Assembly (NCBI GenBank): GCA_965204705.1
Contig: OZ242006.1
Location: 2,418,001-2,482,000, forward strand
DNA from: Bin5 sp965204705
GTDB taxonomy: Bacteria; Chloroflexota; Anaerolineae; Caldilineales; Caldilineaceae
Length of the DNA: 64,000 nucleotides
Direction of reading: 5' to 3'
Shown: positions 52,858 through 62,199 of the stretch, piece by piece
Position numbering within the stretch: position 1 is the first letter of the stretch
Layout: the number at the start of each line of letters is the position of its first letter
Notes under the pieces: generated by a model
The model's input: the letters and a program-made list of their open reading frames with translations, nothing else
What the model was told of the DNA's origin: nothing
Databases searched by the model: none
Position numbers and translations under genes: made by a program

Positions 52858-52953
52858 TTTTTTCTGTCTTAAGTACTGCAAGACAAAGGCAGGGGTGAGC
52901 AGTAACAGGCAGGCCGCAAAGGCTGCCCTTCACTCGCGGCGCCAGACGCCTTG

Positions 52954-53763
52954 CTAAGACGCCCAGTTGACCTTCTCGCTAACCACTACCCACATGTCAT
53001 TGCGTTTCTCCATATATATACTGAAGTTTCCGCCAACACTTGGGGTCCTTTGTATGAGAAGGTTGACGCTGGCTCGATCGACCGTTTCGAACCGCACTGA
53101 ATCCATCTGAATTATCGGACCTTGGATCGGCATAGTTTCCTCATGGTTCTCCAACCAGACCGTGGGTCCGTCAAAACCTAATTCGCCAAGTTGCTCAGCG
53201 GGATGCCGAACAAGCCGCAGCTGTGCCACCATGCCGTCGGCACCGGGTTCGAGTTGCCGGCGTTGGCCCAGCTTGTGAATCAGCGCCGTACGACGGATTC
53301 GCATGCTGTCCGGCTCCTGCGTATCCGTGCTTTGGTAGTAATGTGCCAGAGCGTAGATTGGGCCAAATGCGTGTTGGGAGGAGAGCAGACCCAGTAACTC
53401 CTCACGCACACGGTTCCACATCGACCGCCATTGCGGGGCAGTAACCTGGTCGCCGTGTTCCAGGAGCAGCAGAGTCGTATCTGCGCCGAGCCGATTGACA
53501 ATTGACGCTGGCGTCAGGTAGGTCGGATCCTGCTTCAAACGTGCGAGAAGGATTTCCGGAGAGGCTTCGGCCTCCTGAAAAGCGTGAAAACGGTACCGTG
53601 TGTTTAGCGTAAAAAAGACGCCCAGTATAACGGCCCCCGACAGGAGCAGCACCAGCGTCCATGACAACGGATCCATCGATTCAAGAATCTGCTGGTACGT
53701 CGGTAGAGAATCCAGACCAAGCTGGCGCAGCAACTCCTCAAATCCGTTAGCGTTTTCCGACAT
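52954..53763 (-). CDS. Hypothetical single-pass membrane protein
   Basis: A 269-residue protein of unknown family. It has one clear membrane helix (about residues 33-51, LSWTLVLLLSGAVILGVFF) after a short acidic N terminus. A helical region with LLARLKQDPTYLTPASIVNRLG follows, then a soluble C-terminal domain rich in beta strands (TVWLENHEETMPIQGP and NFSIYMEKRNDMWVVV). It lies between the PgeF and 7TM/GAF/HTH genes on the same strand, 96 nt from the latter, and may be a partner of that sensor. No function can be assigned. Confidence 0.65.
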   Translation of the reverse strand: MSENANGFEELLRQLGLDSLPTYQQILESMDPLSWTLVLLLSGAVILGVFFTLNTRYRFHAFQEAEASPEILLARLKQDPTYLTPASIVNRLGADTTLLLLEHGDQVTAPQWRSMWNRVREELLGLLSSQHAFGPIYALAHYYQSTDTQEPDSMRIRRTALIHKLGQRRQLEPGADGMVAQLRLVRHPAEQLGELGFDGPTVWLENHEETMPIQGPIIQMDSVRFETVDRASVNLLIQRTPSVGGNFSIYMEKRNDMWVVVSEKVNWAS

Positions 53764-53945
53764 GCAGAATCAACCTGAACAGACAAATGGCAGAGCGGCT
53801 CCAACCTGGAAACCCCTGAACACCGCGTGGGGCCGCCCATCGGCGACTTCGCCTGCGTCATTTGCGAAACTGCTCTGCACTCCGGACGGTTTTCGACATC
53901 AGACCATAGTCTTATCTGTCCTTACCAATTGTATCATATCTTGAC

Positions 53946-54764
53946 TTACGAACGATGCCCCTGCCCTCTCGGTTCCAACCAAGTCAAGAGTCCAAAGAGG
54001 CCGCACCTTCCCCTTTCAGCCCGGTGGCTATAGAATTCATCTGTCCTGCGCGCAGTGTCAATTCCAGACAATTCGATCTGCCCTTCCGGAACACCCGCAG
54101 CTGTAAGTTGGTCGATATTGGCCTGCCAGAGATCGAAGCAGGGATTCGCCTGATCGCCTTTGCGCTCCCAAATGTACTTTTCCCCCCCGGCCAAAGTCGA
54201 TATCGCCCTCCCAATGACTTCCCCGCCAACTTCGTAGCTCTCCGGCCCAATACTGGGACCGATGCCAGCATGCACATCTGCCGCGTCAGTTCCATAGGCC
54301 ACCTGCATCGCCCTCAGAGCGGCGCTCGCCATCCCGTCGACAGTGCCGCGCCAACCTGCGTGGCAAGCTCCCAGAGCATGGTGGACAGGATCATAGATTA
54401 CGAGCGGGACACAGTCAGCAAATACCAGGAAGAGCGGCAGGTTTTCTGAATTGGTGATGAGGGCATCGCACATCTCTTGCCGTGTGCCGGCGTCCTCCCA
54501 CCCGACCTCAGCAACGTCGATACTATGGACTTGGTGCGTGCGTACCGGATGGGTGGGATCTTTGCCGATGGCTGCACAAAAGCGGGCAAAATTCTCGAGG
54601 ACACGTTCGCGGTAATCGCCGCGGCTGTAGCTGAAATTCAAACTATGCCATGGTTCTGGTGAAACGCCGCCGTGACGCGCGCTTATATGGGCCTGGAGAG
54701 GAAGAGAAGCAAAACTTTCAAAGGTATAGGCGACTACGCCATTCTTGTAGCAAATGCGGCGCAT
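53946..54764 (-). CDS. pgeF: Peptidoglycan editing factor PgeF (YfiH/multicopper polyphenol oxidase family)
   Basis: A 272-residue protein with the three motifs of the YfiH/DUF152 family that bind metal: VRTHQVHS, VFADCVPLVIYDP and ACHAGWRGTVDG, followed by GPSIGPESYEVG. Members have been described as a peptidoglycan-editing factor and as a purine nucleoside phosphorylase or adenosine deaminase-like enzyme; they are cytoplasmic. The assignment is strong at family level. It lies between the radical SAM gene and a membrane protein gene. Confidence 0.9.
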   Translation of the reverse strand: MRRICYKNGVVAYTFESFASLPLQAHISARHGGVSPEPWHSLNFSYSRGDYRERVLENFARFCAAIGKDPTHPVRTHQVHSIDVAEVGWEDAGTRQEMCDALITNSENLPLFLVFADCVPLVIYDPVHHALGACHAGWRGTVDGMASAALRAMQVAYGTDAADVHAGIGPSIGPESYEVGGEVIGRAISTLAGGEKYIWERKGDQANPCFDLWQANIDQLTAAGVPEGQIELSGIDTARRTDEFYSHRAERGRCGLFGLLTWLEPRGQGHRS

Positions 54765-54856
54765 TTTACTGAGCTTTTCCTCCTATACCCCAATTCCAAT
54801 CCTCTGTGCCTCCCATTCTTCCAAGAGCAGCGTTCCTACCCCGTAATAGACCGATT

Positions 54857-56761
54857 TCATTCTAAGGGAATCGGTTCGATCGTGACGTTTCCCAGACCTG
54901 TCTCGTGTTGTTCAGCCTTGAGCTTCGTCCAGGGCAGCCAGTCCTGGGCCCTCCAGGCCCCCCCTTTCGCTGCCTTGATCGGGCGGTTCTCGTTGGCGCC
55001 GTATCGGAAGGCCCAGCCGTCGTCACATGCCTGGCAGGTTAGGCACCCGGCAGTATCAGGCGGGCACGAGAGGCCGGTACGCTCCTGGGTTGCCAAACGC
55101 AGCTCGTAATTGAAGTAGCTCTCACTGACGCCGCTCTCCACGATATCCCATGGAAGTGGACTTCCCGCTTCCCACTGGCCCAGATAATGTTCCTTATCCA
55201 AGCCAAGTTTCCCCATAGTTCTGAAGAAAAGCCTTGTGTTCAAATGGCCCGGTGGAATCGCCAGTAGCACATCGGCGAGGGCGCGGTCTCCTCGGCTCAG
55301 CACCGCCTGCACTTCTGCCCATTCCGGCGAGTCTGCCCGCACCTCCACGCCGTGCCGCGCCAGTGCCCTGTTTATCGTGCGCTGGCGCCGCTTAAGCTCG
55401 GCTGCCGGCATCATCGCCTCCCACTGAAATGGGGTATGGGCCTTGGGAACAAAGGGCGTGGCGTTTATCGCCAGCCTCCGCCTGAATGTATGACGCGCCT
55501 TGAGCGTGAAGTCGATTAGCTCCTGTATGTCGTCCTCAGTCTCCGTTGGATGGCCGGTCATGAAATAGAGTTTAAGCTGGGGAAAGTCCAGTTCCGCCGC
55601 CAGCCCCACGGCCCGCATCATCTGCTCTTCGGTCTGTGTCTTGTTAATTACGTTTCGCAGACGTTCGCTGCCCGCCTCCGGCGCGACGGTCAGGGTCTGC
55701 GTTCCCCCCGCTGCCATTGCCCTGATAAGTGGTACACTGATGGGATCCATGCGCATCGAACTGGCGCTAATCGACGCGCCCATGCCCTCAAGTTCGGTTG
55801 CAAGTTCATCTATCTGCGTGTGGTCGCTGACCGCGGCACTGACGAGGCCAATGCGATCGCGCCCCTTCGATATGGCGTCTTCTGCCCAGCCCAACAGCCT
55901 ATCCAAAGGCTGCTCGCGAGGCGGCCGGTAAACATACCCCGCCAGGCAGAAGCGGCATCCGCGCCCACAGCCGCGCGCGATCTCCATAAGGTGCATACCG
56001 CTGAACTCTGTGTCCGGTGTGTAAAGAACGGACTGCGTTTCAAATTCGGGCAGCTCGCGAACCCATAGCCGTTCAACAGGCCGAAAGTCGACGTGGTTGC
56101 GATTCGAAGGGCGAAGATGAGGGACGTAGAAACCTGGCTGACGATCAAGTGTCTGCAGGAGCGCCTCTCGGTCTTCGTGGAGTGCATCGCGGCAAATCTC
56201 AATGAATTGGGGCACGGCCTCCTCGCCTTCGCCGATGAGAACAGCATCGAAGAAGGGCGCCATGGGCTCCGGGTTCATGGTGATTCCGGGCCCACCGGCA
56301 ATGATGAGTGGCCAGGGGGACCCGTCCCAACGGCTGCTGTGGAGACGCTCCTGAGAGAGGGGCGGGATACCGGCCTGGCGCAGCATCTCCACAACGTTGA
56401 AGTAGTCCATCTCCCAGGAAATGGTAAACGCCCAGATGTCGAAACTGTCTGCAGGACGGTCGCTTTCCAGCGAGAGCAATGGCTGCCCTGCCGCAGCTGC
56501 GCCCTTCTGCCAGAAGATGCGCTCGCAGACTACATCGTGCTCAGCATTCAACCATCGATAGAGCAGTTGAAACGCCAAACTGCTCATGCCGACATAATAG
56601 CTGTTGGGAAAGGTCAGCGCGACGGGAAGGCGGCCTCCCCAGTCCTTGACGACCGCCCCTTCCTCCGCCGGCTGGCGACGGCCTTGCCTACTATACTCAT
56701 TCGTTCTCTGTTGCGCCGAGCGTCTGCGATTCTTTACCATACGGGAATATGACGTGTCCAT
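54857..56761 (-). CDS. Radical SAM protein with B12-binding-like N-terminal domain (TIGR03960 type)
   Basis: A 634-residue protein. The N-terminal half includes VALTFPNSYYVGMSSLAFQLLYRWLN and GGPGITMNPEPMAPFFDAVLIGEGEEA, typical of a cobalamin-binding-like domain. The radical SAM cluster site is CGRGCRFCLAGYVYRPPREQ (CxxxCxxC). A C-terminal region with SCPPDTAGCLTCQACDDG adds more cysteines. The TIGR03960 family is conserved in many bacteria but its reaction is unknown. The first in-frame ATG is used; a second at 56740 is possible. Confidence 0.86.
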   Translation of the reverse strand: MDTSYSRMVKNRRRSAQQRTNEYSRQGRRQPAEEGAVVKDWGGRLPVALTFPNSYYVGMSSLAFQLLYRWLNAEHDVVCERIFWQKGAAAAGQPLLSLESDRPADSFDIWAFTISWEMDYFNVVEMLRQAGIPPLSQERLHSSRWDGSPWPLIIAGGPGITMNPEPMAPFFDAVLIGEGEEAVPQFIEICRDALHEDREALLQTLDRQPGFYVPHLRPSNRNHVDFRPVERLWVRELPEFETQSVLYTPDTEFSGMHLMEIARGCGRGCRFCLAGYVYRPPREQPLDRLLGWAEDAISKGRDRIGLVSAAVSDHTQIDELATELEGMGASISASSMRMDPISVPLIRAMAAGGTQTLTVAPEAGSERLRNVINKTQTEEQMMRAVGLAAELDFPQLKLYFMTGHPTETEDDIQELIDFTLKARHTFRRRLAINATPFVPKAHTPFQWEAMMPAAELKRRQRTINRALARHGVEVRADSPEWAEVQAVLSRGDRALADVLLAIPPGHLNTRLFFRTMGKLGLDKEHYLGQWEAGSPLPWDIVESGVSESYFNYELRLATQERTGLSCPPDTAGCLTCQACDDGWAFRYGANENRPIKAAKGGAWRAQDWLPWTKLKAEQHETGLGNVTIEPIPLE

Positions 56762-56891
56762 TCATTCGCGAGGCCAAATACGGAATCAATACTACCATGC
56801 GATAGATCTGCGGCGACCATGCACTTTTCCACTTCGATAACTATCCGCGGAGAGCGCCTGGTCAGGCTGGCCCCATTCTAACACTTGGTGG

Positions 56892-57572
56892 TCAGCCTTG
56901 AGAAAGTAGCGCAAGCGCCTTTTTCCACTCTGACGGCGTGTTTATGTTGGCAAATGTAAGTAGGTCCGGATCGAAGTCGCGCAACTGTTCAGCTTTAACC
57001 AGGCGCACCCGCGCTTCGTTCCAAAAGCTGTCCATACGGCGTTTGCCTGCCGCCAAAGCCTCTTCGACTGAAGGCAGGCAGCGCCGACTGTACACTGCAT
57101 GAAGCGGCTGGGATTGCCCATTAAGGACCGGCACAACAGCATCGCAGTCGAAATCTAGACACTCAATCAGATACCGGCAACATGCCGCTGAAATGAATGG
57201 CATGTCTCCGGCTACAGTCAAGGCCCAACCGTCTATCCGCCGCAGGCCGGTTGCAAGGCCGCCAAGAGGGCCGTTTCCAGGAGTGTCGTCAGGCAGGCAA
57301 CTGACGAAAGTACAGGCAGGCGCCCTTTCTTGCTCTCGGGGGTCCTGCCCTTGCCCAGGAACTTGAACGGCAGCGCAGACGCTCGGGTCGTTGGCAACAA
57401 CGATTACCTTCGCTGCAAGCGGTAGGAGTCGCTCGGCTACGTGGCATACCAGTGCTATCCCTTTTGGAGGTACCGGCAGTAGAAGCTTGTCGGTGCCCAT
57501 TCGGCGACTACTGCCACCGGCGAGGATCAACAATGTTGCTTCTGCCTCGTCACCAGTTGAGGACGCCGCCAT
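56892..57572 (-). CDS. mobA: Molybdenum cofactor guanylyltransferase
   Basis: A 226-residue nucleotidyltransferase: the GTP-binding LAGGSSRRMGTDKLLLPV loop, the GNGPLGGLATGL segment, TVAGDMPFIS with the metal-ligand Asp, and QPLHAVYSR. It links GMP to molybdopterin to make the cofactor for DMSO-reductase-type enzymes. I chose the ATG at 57572 because AGGGGG precedes it; an in-frame start at 57602 is less likely. It lies downstream of acpP, from which it is separated by a strong terminator, so it may have its own promoter. Confidence 0.88.
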   Translation of the reverse strand: MAASSTGDEAEATLLILAGGSSRRMGTDKLLLPVPPKGIALVCHVAERLLPLAAKVIVVANDPSVCAAVQVPGQGQDPREQERAPACTFVSCLPDDTPGNGPLGGLATGLRRIDGWALTVAGDMPFISAACCRYLIECLDFDCDAVVPVLNGQSQPLHAVYSRRCLPSVEEALAAGKRRMDSFWNEARVRLVKAEQLRDFDPDLLTFANINTPSEWKKALALLSQG

Positions 57573-57605
57573 GGTTTCCCCCTGTGTACTGATCTGCACC
57601 AAAAG

Positions 57606-57637
57606 AAAGAGCGAGTTGCATTCACAACTCGCTCTTT
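57606..57637 (-). terminator. Rho-independent terminator of acpP
   Basis: A perfect 13-bp stem (AAAGAGCGAGTTG / CAACTCGCTCTTT) with a 6-nt loop. On the minus strand it is followed by CTTTTGG and lies 27 nt after the acpP stop. Confidence 0.85.
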
Positions 57638-57664
57638 ATAACGGGCTTAGTGCCGATCGCCAAC

Positions 57665-57901
57665 TCAGACCGCCTGTGCCTCAAGGTGCCTCACTACGTC
57701 GCCGACCGTCTCGATTTCCTGGGCTTGCTCGTCACTGATTTCGCCGCCAAACTCCTCTTCGAAAGACATTATCAACTCAACCAGGTCCAAACTGTCGGCA
57801 TCCAAATCCTCTTTGAACTTGGCATTTTCGGTTACTTCATCAGGATCAACATCTAACTGATCCACTATTATATCGCGCACCTGCTCAAAAGTTGTTGACA
57901 T
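57665..57901 (-). CDS. acpP: Acyl carrier protein
   Basis: A 78-residue acidic carrier protein. DLDADSLDLVELIMSFEEEF contains Ser37, which receives phosphopantetheine. The length and the helix II pattern match fatty-acid-synthesis ACP. I chose the ATG at 57901, preceded by AGGGGG, over 57922. It is not next to other fatty-acid genes here. It is followed by its own terminator. Confidence 0.95.
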   Translation of the reverse strand: MSTTFEQVRDIIVDQLDVDPDEVTENAKFKEDLDADSLDLVELIMSFEEEFGGEISDEQAQEIETVGDVVRHLEAQAV

Positions 57902-57956
57902 TCTCGTACCCCCTTTGGTCAATATACGTTTTCAGAATTTAATGCGAATGTCTTGC

Positions 57957-57962
57957 ATTATA
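57957..57962 (-). promoter_or_regulatory. Candidate -10 box for acpP
   Basis: A perfect TATAAT on the minus strand, 56 bp upstream of the chosen acpP start. No good -35 box is seen at the usual spacing, so support is weak. Confidence 0.3.
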
Positions 57963-58128
57963 AATCATATAACACTAGAATCGAAAGAGAGTTACGTTTT
58001 TCGGGACGAAACATGTAAGTATCAGTCTGTCCCGTTTCTCAAGCGTTGAATTCAATCCTTTGCCGGTACTGTTCGCAGGGCCGGAGGCGTTTGGCTGTCA
58101 CGCCCTGAGACCCTTTTGACTCACCGAT

Positions 58129-58142
58129 CAAAATCGATTTTG
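58129..58142. promoter_or_regulatory. Perfect 14-bp palindrome upstream of the isoprenoid fusion gene
   Basis: CAAAATCGATTTTG, 63 bp before the TTG start; the flanks (GAT / GTC) extend it loosely. It is a possible operator. The rest of the 280-bp intergenic region shows no named element. Confidence 0.35.
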
Positions 58143-58204
58143 GTCGACTTTGAGAGGTTCGTTCGCCTCTTGCTCTTCATGCAGCAGCGCGTGGGAGGGC
58201 TCAA

Positions 58205-60526
58205 TTGTCCACTGCAGGTCGGAAAGACGAACACATACGCATAAACCTGGAAGAGGATGTCGGGTTCCGGCAGTTGACAACAGGTTTAGAACGATACCAT
58301 TTCATACACCAGGCCCTGCCTGAGATCGATCTCGCTGCAGTAGACCCCAGTGTCCTGCTGTTTGGAAAGCGACTCCATGCTCCTATTCTGGTCAGCTCCA
58401 TGACCGGGGGCACATCACAGGCAGGTCTCTTCAACCGGCGTCTGGCTGAGGCTGTGCAGGCGAAAGGCCTGGCTATGGGTGTAGGTAGCCAGCGCGCCGC
58501 ACTGGAGCAAACCGACGCTCAGGACTCTTTCGATGTGCGTACATACGCGCCGGACGCGCTGGTCTTCGCCAATTTGGGTGCAGTGCAGCTCAACTATGGT
58601 TACACGGTCGATCACTGCAAACGGGCTGTCGAAATGGTCGAGGCCGATGCCCTGATTCTACATCTGAATCCGCTTCAGGAGGTCCTGCAACCTGAAGGCG
58701 ATGTCCTTTGGGCAGGGCTACTTCCCCGAATCGAAGAGGTCTGCGCGCACGTCGGGGTTCCTGTCATCGCCAAGGAGGTCGGCTGGGGAATCAGCAGGCA
58801 GGCCGCGAGCCTGCTCATCGGAGCCGGCATCAGTGCCATAGACGTGGCCGGGGCTGGGGGCACATCATGGAGCGAGGTTGAGAAGCACCGCGCACCAACA
58901 GAGCGCCAGCGTAGGTTGGCTGCGGCCTATCGTGAGTGGGGCATTCCCACCGTCACCAGCCTTGCCTACGTTCGCGAAGCCCGCGAGGAAGCCGGCCGGC
59001 CCGAAATACCGATCTTCGCTAGCGGAGGCATTCGCAGCGGTCAGGATGTCGCCAAGGCGGTGGCGCTTGGCGCAGATCTTGTCGGCCTTGCTGCACCTTT
59101 TCTCAAGCGAGCGGTAGAATCGTCCGAGGCGGTTGAAGAGGAGGTCGACGTACTGGTTGAGGAGTTGCGGGTTGCGATGTTTGCCAGCGGCTCACGAAAC
59201 GTTGAAACGTTGCGCAGGCCCGGCGTCCTGGTCCAAAGATCCCTTCTGACTCAAGGGACGACCGCTATTTCGGCATGGCCTAGAAAGCTTGCTCCATCCG
59301 AGAGTGAAGAATGGGACAGGAGAGAAGGGCCGTTTCTTTCTGTCGAGGACGCAGTTGTAGCGAACTCCGGCGAGTTCACGCAACCGGACAGGGGAAAGAT
59401 AGTACCAGAGCCGGTCGTTCAGGACACTGGTCAACCTGATTGTTCCGCGTCATGTTCTGCAGAGCCGAAGAAAAAGTCAATGGATGCCTTCGCCGCCCTG
59501 TGGTTGCCTCGCCTTGAGGAGGAGATGCAGGCGGTACTCGCGACCCGCCATCCAATGCAGGCAAACCACTACGCCATGATGCACTATCACATGGGGTGGG
59601 CCGATGAGTCCCTTCGACCAGGCGGTTTTGGCGCAGGAAAGCGAATCCGCCCTCTTCTATGTCTGATGGCTTGTGAAGCTGTCGGCGGAGATCCCGCAGA
59701 GGCCATGTCAGCGGCAGCGGCTGTCGAAATCTTGCACAACTTCTCCCTTGTCCACGATGACATTGAGGATGGAGACGAGTTCCGACGGCACCGGCCCACG
59801 CTGTGGACACTTTGGGGAGTACCCCAGGCGATAAATGTCGGCGACGGGATGTTCGCTCTCGCCTTTTCCGCTCTGTTGAGGTCCGTTGAAACCTATTCTG
59901 CCGGCGAAATCCCCGAATCATCAAGCGGGAACGGTCGTCCGCTCGCGGCTACTGACCGCCTTGCCGAAATCTGTATTAGGTTAACAGAAGGCCAGCATCT
60001 CGACCTTAGCTTTGAGGACCGAGAGGATGTTACCGTCCCCGAATATATCCGCATGATCGGGGGCAAAACAGCAGCTATGATTGCCGGGTCGACTGCGTTA
60101 GGGGCCTTGTTCGGTGGCGCCGGGAAAAATGAGATTGAAAGTCTGTACAGATTTGGCTATAGCATGGGACTGGCCTTCCAGATCCAGGATGACATTTTGG
60201 GTATCTGGGGCAATTCTGAATTGACGGGCAAGCCGTCCGGCAACGACATCCTCCGACGTAAGAAAACTCTTCCTCTAATCTACGGATTGGAGCAACCTCA
60301 AAAAGGAAGAGGTATCAGGTTTCTATGGCGTCGGGGCATTACAGAGGAAAACCTGACGGAAGCCATCTCGATGCTTGAGGATACTGGCGCAAAACGTTGG
60401 TCGACGATGCAGATGCTGAAATACCATACCGAAGGCACGCAGTCCCTTACCCAAGCACTGGGAAAACGGGCCAGTCATTCTCTCCTTTTGGAGCTGGCTG
60501 ATCAACTACTGCACCGTAGAAGCTGA
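58205..60526 (+). CDS. Fusion protein: type 2 isopentenyl-diphosphate isomerase + polyprenyl diphosphate synthase
   Basis: A 773-residue two-enzyme protein. Residues 1-345 are an FMN-dependent type 2 IPP isomerase: RKDEHIRI, SSMTGGTSQAG, MGVGSQRAAL, HLNPLQEVLQPEGD, VIAKEVGWGIS, and GTSW plus FASGGIRSGQDVAKAVALGAD for flavin binding. Residues 345-425 are a linker. Residues 426-773 are a trans-prenyltransferase with GKRIRP, first Asp-rich motif LVHDDIEDGD and second motif QDDILG. The first half makes DMAPP from IPP and the second extends it, probably to FPP or GGPP. The start is TTG with GGGAGGG before it. No stop or frameshift lies between the halves. Confidence 0.92.
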   Translation: MSTAGRKDEHIRINLEEDVGFRQLTTGLERYHFIHQALPEIDLAAVDPSVLLFGKRLHAPILVSSMTGGTSQAGLFNRRLAEAVQAKGLAMGVGSQRAALEQTDAQDSFDVRTYAPDALVFANLGAVQLNYGYTVDHCKRAVEMVEADALILHLNPLQEVLQPEGDVLWAGLLPRIEEVCAHVGVPVIAKEVGWGISRQAASLLIGAGISAIDVAGAGGTSWSEVEKHRAPTERQRRLAAAYREWGIPTVTSLAYVREAREEAGRPEIPIFASGGIRSGQDVAKAVALGADLVGLAAPFLKRAVESSEAVEEEVDVLVEELRVAMFASGSRNVETLRRPGVLVQRSLLTQGTTAISAWPRKLAPSESEEWDRREGPFLSVEDAVVANSGEFTQPDRGKIVPEPVVQDTGQPDCSASCSAEPKKKSMDAFAALWLPRLEEEMQAVLATRHPMQANHYAMMHYHMGWADESLRPGGFGAGKRIRPLLCLMACEAVGGDPAEAMSAAAAVEILHNFSLVHDDIEDGDEFRRHRPTLWTLWGVPQAINVGDGMFALAFSALLRSVETYSAGEIPESSSGNGRPLAATDRLAEICIRLTEGQHLDLSFEDREDVTVPEYIRMIGGKTAAMIAGSTALGALFGGAGKNEIESLYRFGYSMGLAFQIQDDILGIWGNSELTGKPSGNDILRRKKTLPLIYGLEQPQKGRGIRFLWRRGITEENLTEAISMLEDTGAKRWSTMQMLKYHTEGTQSLTQALGKRASHSLLLELADQLLHRRS

Positions 60527-60621
60527 AGCGGACTTAGAGCCGCCTTCACCACTTCTCGTCCCCACTTGTCGGCGGTCCCCAAAATTGAGCGCTTCCCGAC
60601 AATCTCTAGGGGTGGGCAGGG

Positions 60622-62187
60622 CTAGGTCGAGTCCGGCCACGCCTCAAGCTTTCGCCTAACAGCAACGCAGAAGGCGTCAGCACTGGCGCCGTCGAGCACG
60701 CGATGGTCGTAACTCAAGGCCAGGTCCATCATCGGTCGAAAAGCAAGATAGTCGTCTACACTAGCCTCGTATGGCTTGCTTCTGCTTACAACCACAGGCC
60801 GCTTCTCTATTGCTCCCGTCCCAAGAATGGCAACTTGCGGTTGCAGAATGACCGGCGTCTGAAAAAGGCTCCCGGACGTACCGTAGTTCGTTAACGTAAA
60901 GGTGCCTCCTTGTGTATCCGCGGGCGTGAGCTGATTCTGCCGCGCTCGCGACGCCAGGTCGGCCACTTGGCGCGCAATACCTGTCAGATTCATGTCACCA
61001 GCATCGTGAATGACGGGAACAATCAGTCCTCCGACCCCGGTGTCGTCAGCGGGGAGGGCCACAGCCATGCCGATGTTGTACGAATGCTTGAGAATCAGAC
61101 CTTCGTCGGTCCACTCTGCGTTCGCGGCAGGTACCGTTCTCAGCCCCTCAACAATAGCGGCGACAATGTAAGCAGTCAGCGTCAAGCGTACCCCCTGCTG
61201 AGCGAATTCTGCCTTATGGGTCTGGTAATGGCCGGTAACTGTACCCATATCCACACTGTGAACGGTGGTGACGTGTGGTGCAGTGAACGCGCTCTGAACC
61301 ATGTTTTTGGCGATGATTTGGCGCATGCGGCTGTGGGGGACTAGCGATTCATCCTTACTCCCTTGCTCGGAAGCTGTGCTGTCTATGGCTGCCAAAACCG
61401 AAGTAGCAGACTCTTCTCTATCGGAGCTGCGTGACTGCGCAGGGTAGCGGTCGATCCATGATGCAGTCAGGTGAGTCAGCCCTTTATTTTTCCGCGCAAA
61501 TTCGATGAGATCGTACCTGGTCAAAGTGCCGATAGGCCGGCCGCCTGCGGCTTCTCGCAAGTCGATGTCATAGGTCGCGGCCAGACGGCGGAGTTCAAGA
61601 GAGGCGACAGAGCTGTCGGGAGATTCAGAGTCGCCTTGGGAATCTGAGCGTTCTATCGCCGCGGTATCAGAGTCCTGACTGCCTGCGCTTCCCACTTCTT
61701 TCAGGTATGTCTCTACGTCGCCTTTTGTGAGCTGCTCGCCATCACGGCCGGGAATGACAGAAAGGCTGATGCCCGCCTCGGCCGCGATCCTTCTGGCTAC
61801 AGGTGTGGCTCTGACTCCCCTGGTCTGGGCACCCTCTATTTCGCCTGAAAGAGTCACTGAACGGTTGCCCTCCGTATCTTCAGAGTCTCTCTGGCCCGCT
61901 CCGTCATCAGGGGTGGCAGAGTCCGCCGGCACCGGGGCAACCTCCTCCGTTGCCTCCCCAATGACGGCAATAACCGCGTTCAATTCGATTATCTCACCCT
62001 CTCCGAAGCGAATTGACAGCAGCGTCCCGCTCGCGGGAGCCGGTACTTCGGTGTCCACTTTGTCAGTTGCTATCTCGAGAAGCGGATCGCCGGCATTAAC
62101 CTGCTGGCCTTCCTTCACGAGCCAGCGGCTAATCGTCACGTCCTCGACTTCCTCACCCATATCGGGCAGGGTTACTTCAGTTGCCAT
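60622..62187 (-). CDS. Dihydrolipoamide acyltransferase (E2) of a 2-oxoacid dehydrogenase complex
   Basis: A 521-residue E2. The lipoyl domain (1-80) carries Lys43 in TDKVDTE. A linker leads to a peripheral-subunit-binding domain (about 126-166, VRATPVARRIAAEAGISL). A second, more degenerate one (about 193-238) contains ELRRLAATYDIDL and IGTLTRYDLIEF. The catalytic core ends with SYDHRVLDGASADAF, whose His and Asp are catalytic. Together with E1-alpha and E1-beta upstream it oxidises pyruvate or branched-chain 2-oxoacids; the substrate is not clear from sequence. It lies 12 nt after the E1-beta gene. Start ATG with AAGGTAG. Confidence 0.92.
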   Translation of the reverse strand: MATEVTLPDMGEEVEDVTISRWLVKEGQQVNAGDPLLEIATDKVDTEVPAPASGTLLSIRFGEGEIIELNAVIAVIGEATEEVAPVPADSATPDDGAGQRDSEDTEGNRSVTLSGEIEGAQTRGVRATPVARRIAAEAGISLSVIPGRDGEQLTKGDVETYLKEVGSAGSQDSDTAAIERSDSQGDSESPDSSVASLELRRLAATYDIDLREAAGGRPIGTLTRYDLIEFARKNKGLTHLTASWIDRYPAQSRSSDREESATSVLAAIDSTASEQGSKDESLVPHSRMRQIIAKNMVQSAFTAPHVTTVHSVDMGTVTGHYQTHKAEFAQQGVRLTLTAYIVAAIVEGLRTVPAANAEWTDEGLILKHSYNIGMAVALPADDTGVGGLIVPVIHDAGDMNLTGIARQVADLASRARQNQLTPADTQGGTFTLTNYGTSGSLFQTPVILQPQVAILGTGAIEKRPVVVSRSKPYEASVDDYLAFRPMMDLALSYDHRVLDGASADAFCVAVRRKLEAWPDST

Positions 62188-62199
62188 TGATCTACCTTT

